From positions 1,667,866,800 to 1,667,930,799 of the forward strand of contig CM066031.1 in the NCBI GenBank assembly GCA_033557465.1: a DNA stretch of 64,000 nt, written 5' to 3'. The notes under the pieces were generated by a model. The model had not been told where the DNA came from and searched no databases. It worked only from the letters and a program-made list of their open reading frames with translations. The translations under genes and the position numbers were made by a program. Below, piece after piece: positions 22,446 through 33,512 of this stretch (positions are counted from its first letter, which is position 1; each line of letters begins with the position of its first letter). This DNA is from Ichthyophis bannanicus (Eukaryota > Chordata > Amphibia > Gymnophiona > Ichthyophiidae).

Positions 22446-22479
22446 AAAAAAAGAAAAAGGAAAAGAAAAAGTGGGGAAT
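22446..22479 (+). promoter_or_regulatory. Polypurine tract
   Basis: An almost pure A/G run (one T at 22472) lies immediately before the 3' LTR, the standard site for plus-strand priming. The tract ends in GGGGA, followed by TG at 22479-22480. Confidence 0.8.
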
Positions 22480-22486
22480 GAAGGGA

Positions 22487-23147
22487 TAATTGGAATAAAG
22501 GGATAATCAGCTCAGATCTGCTTTATATGTTTGCCTTATGATTGCATATATGTCTGCCTTATAACTGCACTCTGGCCTGTTTGAAACAGACACAGCAACA
22601 TATGGTTGGCACAAACAGGTGGGCAACAGGAAAAGAGCACATGCAGCTTACTACTGTTATAAAGCCTAAAAAAGCTATACTTTGGACAGAAGTGTCCAAG
22701 GATATAAGCCTAGGTTCAAACAGGTCAAGCCAGGAATTCAACTAATGCTCTTGCCCTGAAGGTTTCAATTGGTGCCAGCAGATGGAAAAAACACAGGAGG
22801 AGGCAGAGGGCTATGATTGATTGCATAGTTAGGCAAACCTTGATCAGCAGATCCAGCTACATAACCATAGAAGGCCCTGGGAAAGAGTTTTGCATTTGCT
22901 GAAACTATTTAGAATTTGAAGCAGAGAGGTATATATAAGACAGCAATTTTAGAGGGTCTGGGGGCAGTTCTTTTCTCCCCTTGCAGAGAGAAGTCTGCCC
23001 CACTGTCCCTCAGACAGGCACTTGCTATCTGCATCTATAACCATTTGTTTGCTGTGCCAAATAAAAAGTTTCTTTGTAGCTGAGCAACTTGCTGTCTGAA
23101 CTGTTTATTGGTAATTGGGGAGGCTTTGTAGGTGGACTCGGCCTACA
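22487..23147 (+). repeat. Provirus 3' LTR (661 bp)
   Basis: Base for base the same as the 5' LTR by eye, except for C to T within the GGACCCGG/GGACTCGG stretch near 23138. The polyadenylation signal is at 23060-23065. It ends in CA at 23147 and is followed by AATG (23148-23151). Confidence 0.9.
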
Positions 23148-23151
23148 AATG

Positions 23152-23260
23152 GGTTGTGAAGACTAAATTCTTGCTGTTCCTGGAGATCACCTGTTACAGG
23201 TGACTAACTACGCTATCTCTGGGAACAAGCAAAAATGCAGTCTTCACATATGGGACTCCT
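23152..23260. repeat. DIRS element 3, internal complementary region
   Basis: The first half (to about 23213) is the reverse complement of the left terminus at 16955-17020, including the CACCTGTTACAGGTG palindrome. The second half (about 23214-23260) mirrors the right terminus ending at 28744. It has the same arrangement as in DIRS 1. Confidence 0.85.
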
Positions 23261-23623
23261 TAGCTAGGAGATGCCAGAGAGATGACCTCAGAGTCGGCTG
23301 TGGATTTCACAGGTATGCTTAACCCTTTCCAGGCCAAGCCCAAAACTCTCTGGATCCAAAATTCTGACTAAATATTCCTATCAAATGGTATATAATACAT
23401 GACCATAGCAGAATGAAAATCACTATTAGAACATATTGAATAAGACGGGTACAATTTTCCTGAAATATGCAAAAATTAACCCGGCTGCAGAATGTGGATT
23501 AAAAATTTAAAGTAGGCCTTCAAAGGGTTAAAGAGGTCATATATCCTTCATGATTGTCTGTATCGAAACCCGGGATGGAGGGTAGGAGTTGCTCTAAGTC
23601 TGAAAGAAATGCTGGAAAACAGC

Positions 23624-24756
23624 TTAGTCAAACAAGACATCCCAGCAGGAGTCCATGTCCAGGCAATAGTGAGTAGCAAAAGTGTGGACCGAAGACCAAG
23701 TTTCTGCTTTGCATATCTTTTCAATAGCTATAAAGCGTAGATTTGCCATAGAGGCAGCCATGGTTCGAACATTATGGGCAGTGACGTGATCCTTGAGAGA
23801 AAGTCCTGCCTTCTCATAGGCAAAAGTGATGTAGTCAGCTATCCACTTGGAGAGAGTTTGTTTGGATACTGGCAAGCCAAGGTGACTCGAGTCAAAGGAA
23901 ATGAAAAGCTGGGAAGCTTTTCAGTGCTCTCGAGTTCTCTGGAGATAAAAAGCTAAGGCAGGTTTGCAATCCAGAGTGTGGAGGGTTGCCTCTGCCCTAG
24001 AGGAATGAGGTCTAAGGAAAAAGACAGGAAGGTAGACTGACTGGTTTAAATGGAAGGATAAGACCACCTTCAGCATGAAGTGAGGATGAGTCCTAAGACA
24101 ACCTTATGGTGGAACCGTGTATAAGGAGGGTCAGCCACCAAAGCCTGGAGCTCACTAATGTGCCTTGCTGAAGGGAGGGCTATAAGGAAGATGACCTTCC
24201 ATGTGAGAAACTTAAGTGGAGTAGTAGCTAGAGGTTCAAAGGGCGGCTTGAGAAGCTGTCCTAGAACAACATTAAGGTTCCATGCCACTGGAGGCAGCTT
24301 AATGGGAGGTTTGGTTAATAGAAGACCCCTCATGAAGCATGCCACGAGTGGCTGAGAAGAGATGGGTTGGTTAGAGGCCGAAATTGCACTTAAATGTACT
24401 CTCACTGAATTGGTTTTGAATACAGAAGATGATAGGTGAAGAAGGTACTCTAGAAGTGCCTCCAATGGAGCTGAGAAGGGATTGAAATTCTTCTGAGAGC
24501 ACCAGAAAGAAAACCTACGCCACTTGAAAGCATAGGACCATCTGGTAGATGGCTTCCTAGAAGCTAAGAGGATATCCTTAACCTCCTGGGGATGGTTTAT
24601 GTCTTGGAAGGCTATGCCTTCAGCAGCCATGCTGTGAGATGGAGAGACTGTGGATTGGGATGGAGCAGAGTCCCTTCCTCTTGAGAGAGGAGATCTGGAG
24701 CAGACCGGAGATTTATGGGTTGAGCCTAAGAGAGATGTAGAAGGAGAGGGTGCCAC
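23624..24756 (-). pseudogene. DIRS element 3 tyrosine recombinase remnant
   Basis: Two ORFs in different frames. The first (24070-24756) runs from the N-terminal domain through RKPSTRWSYAFKWRRF to SARHISELQALV, one of the two arginines being replaced by His. The second (23624-23875) contains VTAHNVRTMAAS (HxxR box) and ATHYCLD (catalytic tyrosine). A frameshift near 24070 separates them. Confidence 0.85.
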
Positions 24757-25377
24757 GGTTGGCGTGACCAGTGTGGGGCTATGAATATCATGGAGCCCTT
24801 GTCTCTCTGGAGTTTGAATAGAGTTTTGGGAATTAGGGGTATGTGAGGGAAGGCAAATAGGAAGCCCTGACCCCAGAGTAGGTGAAAAGCATCCACCTGC
24901 TGGCTGTCCAGGTCAGGCATCCTGGTGCAGAAGCGGGGAAGCTTGGTATTCTGAGGACTTGCGAAAAGGTCTATCTCTGGAGTCCCCCAGATTTGAAAAA
25001 TGTGAGAGATTTTGTCTACATGAAGAGACCACTCGTAAGGGAAAAGGATTCGACTCAGTCTGTCCGCTAAGACATCGTGTTTGCCCGGAAGATACACCGC
25101 ATGCAGGTGAATGCAATGATGTATGGCAATAGACCAGAGATGTAGAGCCTTGCTACAGAGGGTCCAAGAGCCTGTTCCGCCCTGCTTGTTCACGTAGAAC
25201 ATGGCTAATTGATTGTCCATCTGGACTAGGACTCTGCGGCAATGAAGATGGTCCTGGAACACTTTGAGAGCATTCAGAATGGCTCTGAGTTCCAGGCAAA
25301 TTTATGTGGAGCTGTGACTCCTGATGAGACCAGAGTCCCTGAGTGGAGAGAGTGTCTAGATGAGCTCCCCAGCTCAA
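24726..25377 (-). pseudogene. DIRS element 3 RNase H and methylase-like remnant
   Basis: Contains QMDNQLAMFYVNKQGGTGS, VLADRLSRIL, EIDLFASPQN and LFAFPHIPL motifs in order, colinear with DIRS 1. The QTDNQ motif reads QMDNQ. Upstream RNase H sequence is broken by frameshifts. Confidence 0.82.
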
Positions 25378-25605
25378 TCTGGACGCATCTGTTGTCAGGG
25401 TACATTAATGTGCTGGCTTTGAAAAGGTGACCCTACAAGAACGTTTTTTGGGGATTGCCACCACTGGAAAGATGAGATCAGGAGGGTAGAGACCATTCTC
25501 TTGTCCCCCAGGCGACCCAATGCCTGAGACTACTGGGATGTCAGTGCCCATTGGGCTGTGCGCATATGTAAGCGAGCATATGGAACAACATACACCATTG
25601 ATGCC

Positions 25606-26277
25606 TTATGGCCCAGAAGATGTAGCACTTCTCGAGCAGTAAGAAAGTTTTTGAGGCATGCTTGAGATGCTAACTAATTGAGTCAAGCGCAGCGGAGCTG
25701 AGGCAGAAATGCCCTTGATTGCTGAGTGTCTAGGAGAGCCCCTATGGACTCTAGAGTCTGAGAGGGGTTGGGACTTTGGAAGATTTATTACAAATCCCAA
25801 GTGTTGTAGCACCTGCATGTTAAGTGAGAGGGTTAGGCTGGCCTCTAGAGAGGTGCTTGCTTGAATGAGCCAGTCGTCTAAGCAAGGGAAGACAAATATC
25901 CTTAGAGTCATTAGGAATGCAGATACTACTGCCATGCATTTTGTGAAGACTCTTGGGGCAGAGGTGAGGCTGAAAGGCAGGACTCTATATTGATAATGTC
26001 TTCTTTGGAAAATAAAGCGCAGGAACTTTCTGTGTTGCGGATGAATAAATATGTGAGTGTACACTTCCTTTAGATCTAGAACCAATCCTGACTGGAGATA
26101 GGGGAGAAGGGTCCCTAGGGAGATCAGTTTGAATTTCTCCCATAGAAGGTACTTGTTCAGTTCTCTGAGGTCTAGAATGGGCCTGTATCCTCCTGTTTTC
26201 TTTGGAATGAGAAAGTATGGAGAATAAAAGCCCATTCCCTGCTGGGATGATGGAACCTCTTCTATTGCACCCTGCAA
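25606..26277 (-). pseudogene. DIRS element 3 reverse transcriptase remnant
   Basis: An ORF of 223 codons spans most RT motifs (FYSPYFLIPKKTGGYRPILD, LDLKEVYTHIF, FPCLDDWLI). The catalytic YLDD reads CLDD, and the first catalytic block reads LDLKEVY instead of LDLKDAY, so key residues are lost. The C-terminal end is out of frame with RNase H. Confidence 0.83.
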
Positions 26278-26535
26278 TCAAAGGGAGATGATCTCTTGTA
26301 GCAAAAGAGCAGTGTGAGGGGGTTTAGAGAGGAACTCTCTTGGAGAAATCTGGGGGAGTAGACTTCGTAGATGAAGAGTGTACCCCTCCCGTACTACGGA
26401 CAATGTCCACTGCTCTGATGTGATGAGATGCCACCTGTGGGCAAAGTGACAGAGTCTGTGGACGGGATCTGGATTCTCCAGAGGCAGGACGGCTATGTTC
26501 TCTAGAAAGGAGTCAAAGACCCTGAGTAGTCTGGG

Positions 26536-28346
26536 TCAGCTGAGGTGGCTGTGACTTAGGAGTCTGAACCTTCTTTTGCTGCTTTGGAGGTTGCTGCCCC
26601 TTCTGAGGAGCATGATGCTGACATGAACAGCAGAGTTATAAGGATAGTACTTCTTATTATTGAAAAAAGCTTGCTTTGCTGCTTTTTTCCTAGATGAGTT
26701 GGCAGTAGATCTAGATAGTCTATTGAGGGTAGCATTCTCAGATTCTAACTGAGAGGCCTTGTCCTGCCAATCCTCGCCAAAACAGTTTTCACCAGGGCAA
26801 GGGATGTTACCCAGTTTCTCCTGAACCCATTGTCCAAGATCTGACGCTTGAAGCCAAGCAATTCTGCATGCCCCGATGGAGATAGATGAAGTCTTCCTGA
26901 TGCACTCAAAACAGTCAAAAGTTGCTCTGTTAACAAACTTTGAAACATTCTGAGCATTCTTTACAAGGATAAGATAATCTGCCCTCTTGTCTTCAGGGAG
27001 AAGAAGAGCCATTAATTCCAAATCCTTAGCCATCTCTCTAAGGAACATACCCATATAGAGGAAGTAGGAACTAATCCTGGCCAATAGCATGGAGGTCTGA
27101 AAACAACGTCGACCAAAGGCGTCGAGGGTTCTCGACTCCTTACCTGGAGGGTTCAAGAAATGTGTCTTAGCACTCTTGATTTGACGCATTGCCATGTCCA
27201 CTACCATGGAATGGTACAGCAATTGCATCTTTTGGAAACTGGGAAACTCCAGTACCTGGTACATGGTAATGAGCCGCCAGGTAAAGGGAGAAATGGTAAG
27301 AGGTGTCTCCCACATACGAAGCATGAGGTCATGAAGTATACGATGGATAGGGAGAGTAGCAGCCTCCTTCGGAGCTGTAGGGTATTGAAGAATTTCCAGT
27401 TCTTCGGCCCTAGGCTCTTTCTCTGATGTCACTGTTATGGACAGACCTCTAGCAACATCGTGAATAAAGTCCTCAAAAAGACATGTCCTCTGGTGGGGAC
27501 ATGCGACGTTGTGGAGACAGAGATGGGTCTTCTGGGATAGTTCTCATGTCTTGTGTATCGGCCGATTCATCATCCGATGAATCAGAATCCAAAGACTCAA
27601 AGTATTGATGGCAGGGTATTCCCCCTCCGTACGAACTCGGTACCGATCAAAACCAGTAGTTGAAACCTGTGCTGTTGGAACCTCAGTACCGGAAATTAAT
27701 TTGAGGGCCCGCATGGGCGGTAGCATGGAAAGCAGCAAAAAAGTTGATGCAGGTTGTATCGGTACCGAAGCCGGTACTAACACCTGCGGAACCAATGTAA
27801 AGGTTTTACTGGTACCGAGGCCGCCAGTAAGGCCGCTAAGCTCTGCTCGATGGCCAGGATATGTTGATCCATGGAGCTTGCTGATCCCTGGGTATCAGTA
27901 CCCAAATTGCGGGCCATGATCCCTGAGCATGGCACCAGGATCTCTCCGGAGCTGGAGGCCTCGGGAGCATCCTGGGACCCCACTAAGGCTTTGGAGGGAA
28001 GGTCCTCCTGCCGTGGTTGTTTGGCAGAGGCTACCCTTGGGAGATCTACCCTTGGGGGCTGGCCAACCTTCGATGAAGACTTAGGTTTCGATACCTGAGA
28101 TCTTTGTGAGGAAGATGAAGCTCTTGATGATGTTGATGCTAAACATGCTGCATCAGAGGTAAAGAGGGTGCCCAGCTTTGCAGCTCTATTCTGTAGACCT
28201 CTCTTTGTCATCTTCCTACAGAGAGGACATTCTGATGGCTGATGATCTGGTGCTAAGTATTTTAGACACCAGTCATGGGTGTCTGTGGCCGAAATGGTAC
28301 TGCCACATTTGGAACGCTTCTTAAAACCACTGGATGGTTTTTCCAT
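26536..28346 (-). pseudogene. DIRS element 3 gag-like ORF1, two blocks
   Basis: The N-terminal block (27777-28346) starts with MEKPSSGFKKRSKCGS and a TDTHDWCLKYLAPDH cluster; one Cys of the DIRS 1 cluster is replaced by Tyr. The C-terminal block (26536-27432, 298 codons) covers the central ordered region. About 350 bases between them are out of frame. Confidence 0.82.
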
Positions 28347-28744
28347 TGTGTCTGTGACAAAATGGAAGGCCTAGGCCTAAGATGGCATTGATGCACCTGA
28401 AGAAAAGAAATCATTCTTTTCTTCACAGACTTTTTTTTTTGAAAAAGAAAGAAAGAAAGCACTGACGGAGGTCGGTACCAGCATCGATGGGAAGGCAGAT
28501 GCAAACCACAAAAAATATGAAAAAACACACATTTTCTGTGGTGACAGGAATTGCTTCTTGTCGGCTCCGCGGAAAACAAACAACTGAGGAGGGAGAGCTG
28601 GAAAGGTGGGAAGGCAGCTATGCAGGTGCAGTGGGATGCTCCCAAAAGCTTTCCTATTGGATGCTGGGGAGCTTTCCCGCGCAGGCTCCATTGGCACTGA
28701 CATCACCCATATGTGAAGACTTCATTCCTGCTTGTTCCTAGAGA

Positions 28745-29597
28745 CGCTTCAATGGTTTGTCCTGAGAATAGCAACAGGTTGCATGAAAGTATAGGAGATA
28801 ATTTTATAAGGGACCACGGAAAGTTATGCATCATCTATGTGAGCAAGTCACAGAGCTTTAATGATTTACTGTATGTACATAAATGGGCCTTTATGTACAT
28901 ACTTTAGCCAGTCATTACTCTATAAAACATGCATAAAGCCGATGATGCATACTTTCACTGTGGGCATTCACGTGGGCATAACTTGAGCACAGCATGAAGT
29001 TACACCTAGTTGTAATGCAGGTTTTCAACCCCTATGCTATGATTTCATAAAGTATGTACATACTTTACCTTATAAAACAAGTGTGAAATGTGCTCATTAA
29101 AACACACATTAACCTAGACGTGCCTTATGAAATTACCTTCATAGCATCTTCTCCTGTGTAGTAGGCAAGGCACTGATTATTTGCATTTAATTATTCACCT
29201 TTTCAAATCCATGCCCAAGGTAAGCTACAATCTATTTATAATTGCTCAAATTCATAAGATACAACAGTGAGAGAAACATGATTTGGCCCCGTCTACCATG
29301 GCTCTCAACCTGCTGCTCTAACCACTGGGCTACTCCTCCACTTCAAGCCAATTCAGGAAAGATGAAAGGCCATGAATGGAGTTTCTGGGGGTAAGGGGGT
29401 TAGGGAAAAGGTGAATTTAATTACATTCAAAAACCTGTATTCAGCCTTTTTGACAAGTATGTTCGTACAAAGCAGATTACAATAAATTTTATAAATTGTG
29501 GCTCTGCGGGGAAAGAAAAAGAATAAATAGAGGTATGACTTAATATTTTGTTTATGTGGCCCTCTGGCATATCCAGCTAAATCAGGACAAACAAAGC
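28745..29597. other. Unassigned spacer
   Basis: AT-rich sequence without a convincing ORF. It includes a perfect 13-bp inverted repeat (GTATGTACATAAA and complement, 28873-28905). Nothing else recognisable. Confidence 0.4.
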
Positions 29598-30334
29598 GTA
29601 ATTACTCACCTGTAGTAGGTGTTCTCTGTGAACAGCAGGAATAAATCTTCACGTATAGGTGACATCCCTGACGGAGTCCCAAGTGGGAACGTTCCTCCGT
29701 TCCCATTGGAATCTTTTGGGAGACTCCATCACACATGCATGCATGCCTACCTTCCCCCTGCTGCAGCACCATCTTCTCCGGTAAAATACAAAAGCTGTAG
29801 CCCAAAACAACTCCTCAAGGAGATGGAAGAGTTGTGAGGACTTATTCCTGCTGTCCATGGAGAACAGCTGCTATAGCTGAGTAACTTTGCTTTCTCTGTG
29901 GACAAGCAGAAAGTAAGTCCTTACATATGGGACTTCCAAGTTACAGGGTTCTGAAAATCGAGGAGGCCGAAAGCTCAACAGGGACACAGAACCTCTCTCC
30001 CTCCCCTGCAAACGCTCCCCTCCTCCGTGCCTGCCACCTCGCTTAAGGTTCTCAAACGGCGTCTTACGCCCCTCACTTTGCAAGCCTTTCCCCCAGATGA
30101 CTCCCTCTTCTCCCCTGAGTTTTTCTCTCTTTCTGTCGACCAGCAGGTTGATTCCTGGTCCTCCACTCTCACTAGCACCCTTGACACTTTAGCCCCCCTT
30201 CGCCCTACCTCTTGCCATCCCATGTCCCGTCATCCTTGGTATCATTCGGGTCTTTACCTTCTGCGCTCCCACCTTCGACGTGCTGAACGCTACTGACGTA
30301 GACAGCCCTCCCCTGCCTCCCTGACCTCTTTTCG

Positions 30335-31438
30335 TTGCCACATCGCTATTACCGCACTATGATCACTGAGGCCAAAAGGGCCTACTTCTCAGACCTCATT
30401 GCTGCCTCTTCTAACTCCTCCCGCTGCATGTATCGGATTCTCCACTCTCTGTCTTCTCCCTCATCCTGCCCCCCTCCATCAGTGCCTCCTCCCACTGCCC
30501 CCAGTCCGACGACCCTAGCTTCTTTTTTTGTTAATAAGATTCAGTCCCTTCGCTCTTCCTTTCCCCTCTGTCCCCCTCCTCTCTCCCCTCCCCCCTCCCT
30601 CTCCGACTCCTCTGCCATCCTCTCCCCTCCCCCCTCCAGTACCTTCCCTCACACATGGTGTTCCTTCAGCCCTGTCACCTCTGCAGAGCTCCTCAAAGCA
30701 ATTTCCTCTTCTCACAAAACAACCTGTCCACTCGATCCTCTCCCTTCTTCCTGGCTCCTCGATCCCTCTCTTAAGCTTTTGCCATATATCCTTGCCATAG
30801 TCAACACCAGTCTTTCCTCCGGCAGCTTTCCCACCTCCTGGAAACACGCCTTGATCCGTCCTCTTCTCAAGAAACCTTCCCTTGATCCTAGTCTTCCCGC
30901 AAACTGGCGACCTGTCTCAAACCTCCCTTTCCTTTCCAAGGTTCTCGAGAAATTGGTTTACACCCAGCTTTCCGCGCACCTTGATTCTACCCTCTTTCTT
31001 CACCCCCGTCAATCTGGTTTTAGGCCTGGGCACAGCACTGAAACTATTCTTCTCAGCGAACTTCACCGCTCTCACGACCGGGGTGACCTATCCATTGCTG
31101 TCTCTCTAGATCTCTCCGCTGCCTTTGATGTTATTGACCACCGCACTCTCCTTAACCGTTTGTCTGATTCTGGTATTCGAGGCACTGTGCTGCATTTCGT
31201 TCCTTCGCTGTTCACTTTGGCTCCTCTGCTTCCGCCCCCTCCCCCCTACACTGTGGCGTTCCACAAGGTTCTATCCTCTCCCCTCTACTCTTTAATGTTT
31301 TCCTCGCCCCCCTGGCCCTACTTATTCAACAGTCCGGTATCTCCTTTTACTTCTACGCAGACGACATTCTCCTTGTCCACCACACTAGCTCTGCCTCCCC
31401 AGACCTCTCTGCTCTCAACGCCTGCCTCAATCTTATAG
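30335..31438 (+). pseudogene. L2-like reverse transcriptase, N-terminal and palm region
   Basis: The 367-codon ORF carries LIRPLLKKPSLDPSLPANWR (RT motif 1 region), SGFRPGHSTETILL and the catalytic block [17 protein letters not shown]. It leaves frame near 31190; the second catalytic motif, FYADDILL, is present in another frame at about 31350-31375. The coding sequence then reads into the hAT A insertion at 31484, just after an NPSKS motif. Confidence 0.85.
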
Positions 31439-31633
31439 CATCCTGGTTTTCTGATAATTTTCTCTGTGTTAATCCCTCTAAATCAGGGGTCTCAAACTCA
31501 AATTGCTTTGAGGGCCAAATGAGGACTTGTAAAGTAACCCGGGGGCCGCACAAGACGCAGGCCTAATTTGCATAAGGGACCTCATTTGCATAAATATTTG
31601 CATAATGTTACCATAAACTAACTTTTAGTAAAC

Positions 31634-31870
31634 ATGCCTCTTAATGAGCGTATGGATAAAGAAAGACTAAAAGATTTCTACATTACTATAATCCAGTGCC
31701 AACCGCCAGGCACATTAGGAACTACTACAAACACTACCCATTTAGAACCCATAGCAAACCCACCGTATCGTAACAGCACTACCAGGACTCACAAAGCACC
31801 ATACCCTAACTATCAAAAGGCAACACTGCAAATATTAAACCAATACATTTCAGAGAATAACAATACATGA
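31634..31870 (+). CDS. Small conserved ORF in hAT A (78 aa), function unknown
   Basis: Begins MPLNERMDKERLKDFY and shares most residues with ORFs in hAT B (46579-46887) and hAT C (53969-54265); about 10 of 75 residues differ between A and B. I do not recognise a domain. It is hydrophilic with no membrane segment. A TATA-like and ATTTGCAT-rich stretch lies 60 bases upstream. Its conservation may simply reflect recent common origin of the elements, so translation is unproven. Confidence 0.4.
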   Translation: MPLNERMDKERLKDFYITIIQCQPPGTLGTTTNTTHLEPIANPPYRNSTTRTHKAPYPNYQKATLQILNQYISENNNT

Positions 31871-32509
31871 CCTACTGGGGAAAGAGAACAAGTGGCAATG
31901 TCAAATAGGAATTACATAAACAGAATACCTCAGCTCAGTTACACATGCAGAACATACACCATCACCAAACAAGGAATCAAAATTTAGAAACAGGAAGACA
32001 ATAATTAAACTGGGAACCCCAAAAGCCAAACTTGGAATGTACAACAACACTGTAGAAATAAAACTATAAATTAATTTCCTCTTGTATTAAATAAAGCACA
32101 GACGTTAATGATGCACATTTCCCAGAGCTGACATATTCCAGTTAATTCAAAATAAAGAGATATTTTTCTACCTTTTGTGCATTTTTTTTTTCAGTTGCAA
32201 TTGTGCCAGCCACTTTCTTCTGGTTTCTTGGTGTCTTCTGCTAACTCTCCATGGTCTGCTGTCCATTTGTACTTTCTTCTCTCTTCTAGTTTTTTTTCCT
32301 TTCTCTCTCTGCATCTGCTTTAACATACTAATCTTTTTCCTTTTGCTCTTTCCTCATTCCTATTTCATCCACTCAAATTTTACCCCTCCATTCTCAATCC
32401 ACACTTACTCACCCAGTACCTGGCCAATTGTAGATTTTTCTTCCCTCCCACACAAAATATTTTTTCCCCTCTCCATTTTACTCTCCCAGCCCTATCCCAT
32501 TCTAATCCT

Positions 32510-33085
32510 CCCCCAACATCAGCTCCCTTGTAGTTTCAGCCCCACCCAGCATCTGCTCCCTTCTAGTCCCCGCATCATCAGCCCATTCCAGTCCTATTCT
32601 AGCCCCACCATCAGCCCATTTCCTGTCCTTGCTCCCCCCAACTAAGCCCATTTCCAGTCCTAGCTCCCTCCCCTCACAGCCCATTTCCTTTCTAAGCCCC
32701 CTCCCCATCAGCCCATTTCCATTCCAAGCCCCCCTCCCCATCAGCCCATTTCCATTCCAAGCCCCCTTCCACTCAGCCCATTTCCATTCCAAAACCCCGT
32801 CCCCATCAGTTATTTGCAGTTCAAGCCCCCCCTTCTACTCAGCCCATTTCCAGTCCTAGCAACCCCCCCAGTCCATTACCAGTTCTAGCCCCCCCATAGC
32901 CCATTACCAGTCCTAAGCCCCCCAACAGCCCACTTCCAGTCCTAACCCTCCCATCACCCCATTTTCATTCTTAGCCCCCCCCCCATAACCCCATTTTTAG
33001 TCTTAGCCCCCCCCCCCAATCAGACCACCTCCAGTCCTAACCCCATCTGCCCATTTCCAGTCCTAACCCCCCCCCCCCAATCAGG
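32510..33085 (+). repeat. C-rich minisatellite of hAT A
   Basis: Degenerate tandem units of about 28-35 bases of the form CAGCCCATTTCCAGTCCTA followed by a C run. The complementary unit (G run, TTAGGACTGGAAATGGGCTG) forms the arrays in hAT B and C. All plus-strand ORFs here are low-complexity shadows. Confidence 0.85.
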
Positions 33086-33106
33086 CCAAGTAAATAAACT
33101 AAAAAC

Positions 33107-33430
33107 AAAACCCTGTCTGCTGCTGCTGCTGCTGCCGCCGCCGCCGTGGTAGCAGCACAATCAGCTGTTCGCGGTCCCTTCTCCTATGCCCGGAAGAGCC
33201 CCGAGTCTGCTCCTTTAGCGGTGAGCTTTTCAAGCCGCGAAGAGAGTATTTTCCTCTCGCGCGGCTTGACAAGCCGCGCGAGAGGGAAATATTCTCTTTG
33301 CATCTTGAAAAGCCCGCCGCTAAAGGAGCAGACTCGGGGCTCTTCCGGGCTGAGGAGAAGGGACCGCGAACAGCTGATTGTGCTGCTACCACGGCGGCAG
33401 CAGCAGCAGCAGAAGACAGGGTTTGTGTTT
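33107..33430. repeat. Long GC-rich hairpin of hAT A
   Basis: Arms of about 155 bases run from ACCCTGTCTGCTGCTGCTGC through a CTG/CCG-rich stretch to an apex around 33264-33272 (GGCTTGACAAGCC) and back to AGAAGACAGGGT. Mismatches are few. Both arms carry the 'gcggtcccttctcc' and 'gagtctgctcctttagcg' blocks. Confidence 0.88.
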
Positions 33431-33512
33431 TTTTTTTTTCCTCCGTCGCGGGCCGCACAAAGTTCGGTTGCGGGCCGCATGCGGCCCGTGGGCCGCGTGT
33501 TTGAGACCCCGG

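Larger units (their letters stand above)
17211..23147 (+). mobile_element. Endogenous retrovirus provirus, essentially non-coding, tRNA-Ile primed
   Basis: Two 661-bp LTRs (17211-17871 and 22487-23147) flank a 4.6-kb interior and a 4-bp duplication flanks the whole. The LTRs differ at only one base that I could find by eye. A primer-binding site follows the 5' LTR and a purine-rich tract precedes the 3' LTR. The interior has no gag or pol ORF that I can recognise; only a short env end remains (22178-22444). Class I-like ERVs using tRNA-Ile are known (the ERV-I group), so that affinity is likely but unproven. The near-identical LTRs with an empty interior suggest a non-autonomous copy moved recently by proteins from a relative. 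Confidence 0.9.
16955..28744 (-). mobile_element. DIRS element 3 (decayed; hosts a provirus)
   Basis: Left terminus at 16955 (GTGTAGTTACCCACCTGTAACAGGTG), right terminus ending TTCCTAGAGA at 28744. The minus strand carries gag (26536-28346), RT (25606-26277), RNase H (24726-25377) and YR (23624-24756) remnants. The internal complementary region survives at about 23152-23260. The termini are of the same subfamily as DIRS 2. A complete provirus sits between the left terminal repeat and the ICR, separating them by 5.9 kb. Confidence 0.9.
31484..33512 (+). mobile_element. hAT element A (2029 bp, non-autonomous, hairpin plus minisatellite)
   Basis: Terminal inverted repeats C(A/C)GGGGTCTCAAAC with a perfect 8-bp duplication CTCTAAAT (31476-31483 and 33513-33520) in the L2-like LINE. 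In order it has unique subterminal sequence (31484-31566), a core with a small ORF (31634-31870), a splice-acceptor-like TTTTTTTTTCAG near 32195, a C-rich minisatellite (32510-33085), a hairpin (33107-33430) and unique sequence to 33512. There is no transposase. The core is shared with hAT B and C, but the termini are not. Confidence 0.92.

Noticed and set aside
22178..22447. Host membrane-protein gene
   Set aside because: Its position just before the polypurine tract and 3' LTR makes it a remnant of the provirus.
17211..23147. Functional retrovirus
   Set aside because: No gag or pol reading frame is present and env is a fragment, despite intact LTRs.
33118..33145. CTG/CCG trinucleotide microsatellite as an independent locus
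   Set aside because: It is part of the outer arm of the hAT A hairpin and is mirrored in the other arm.
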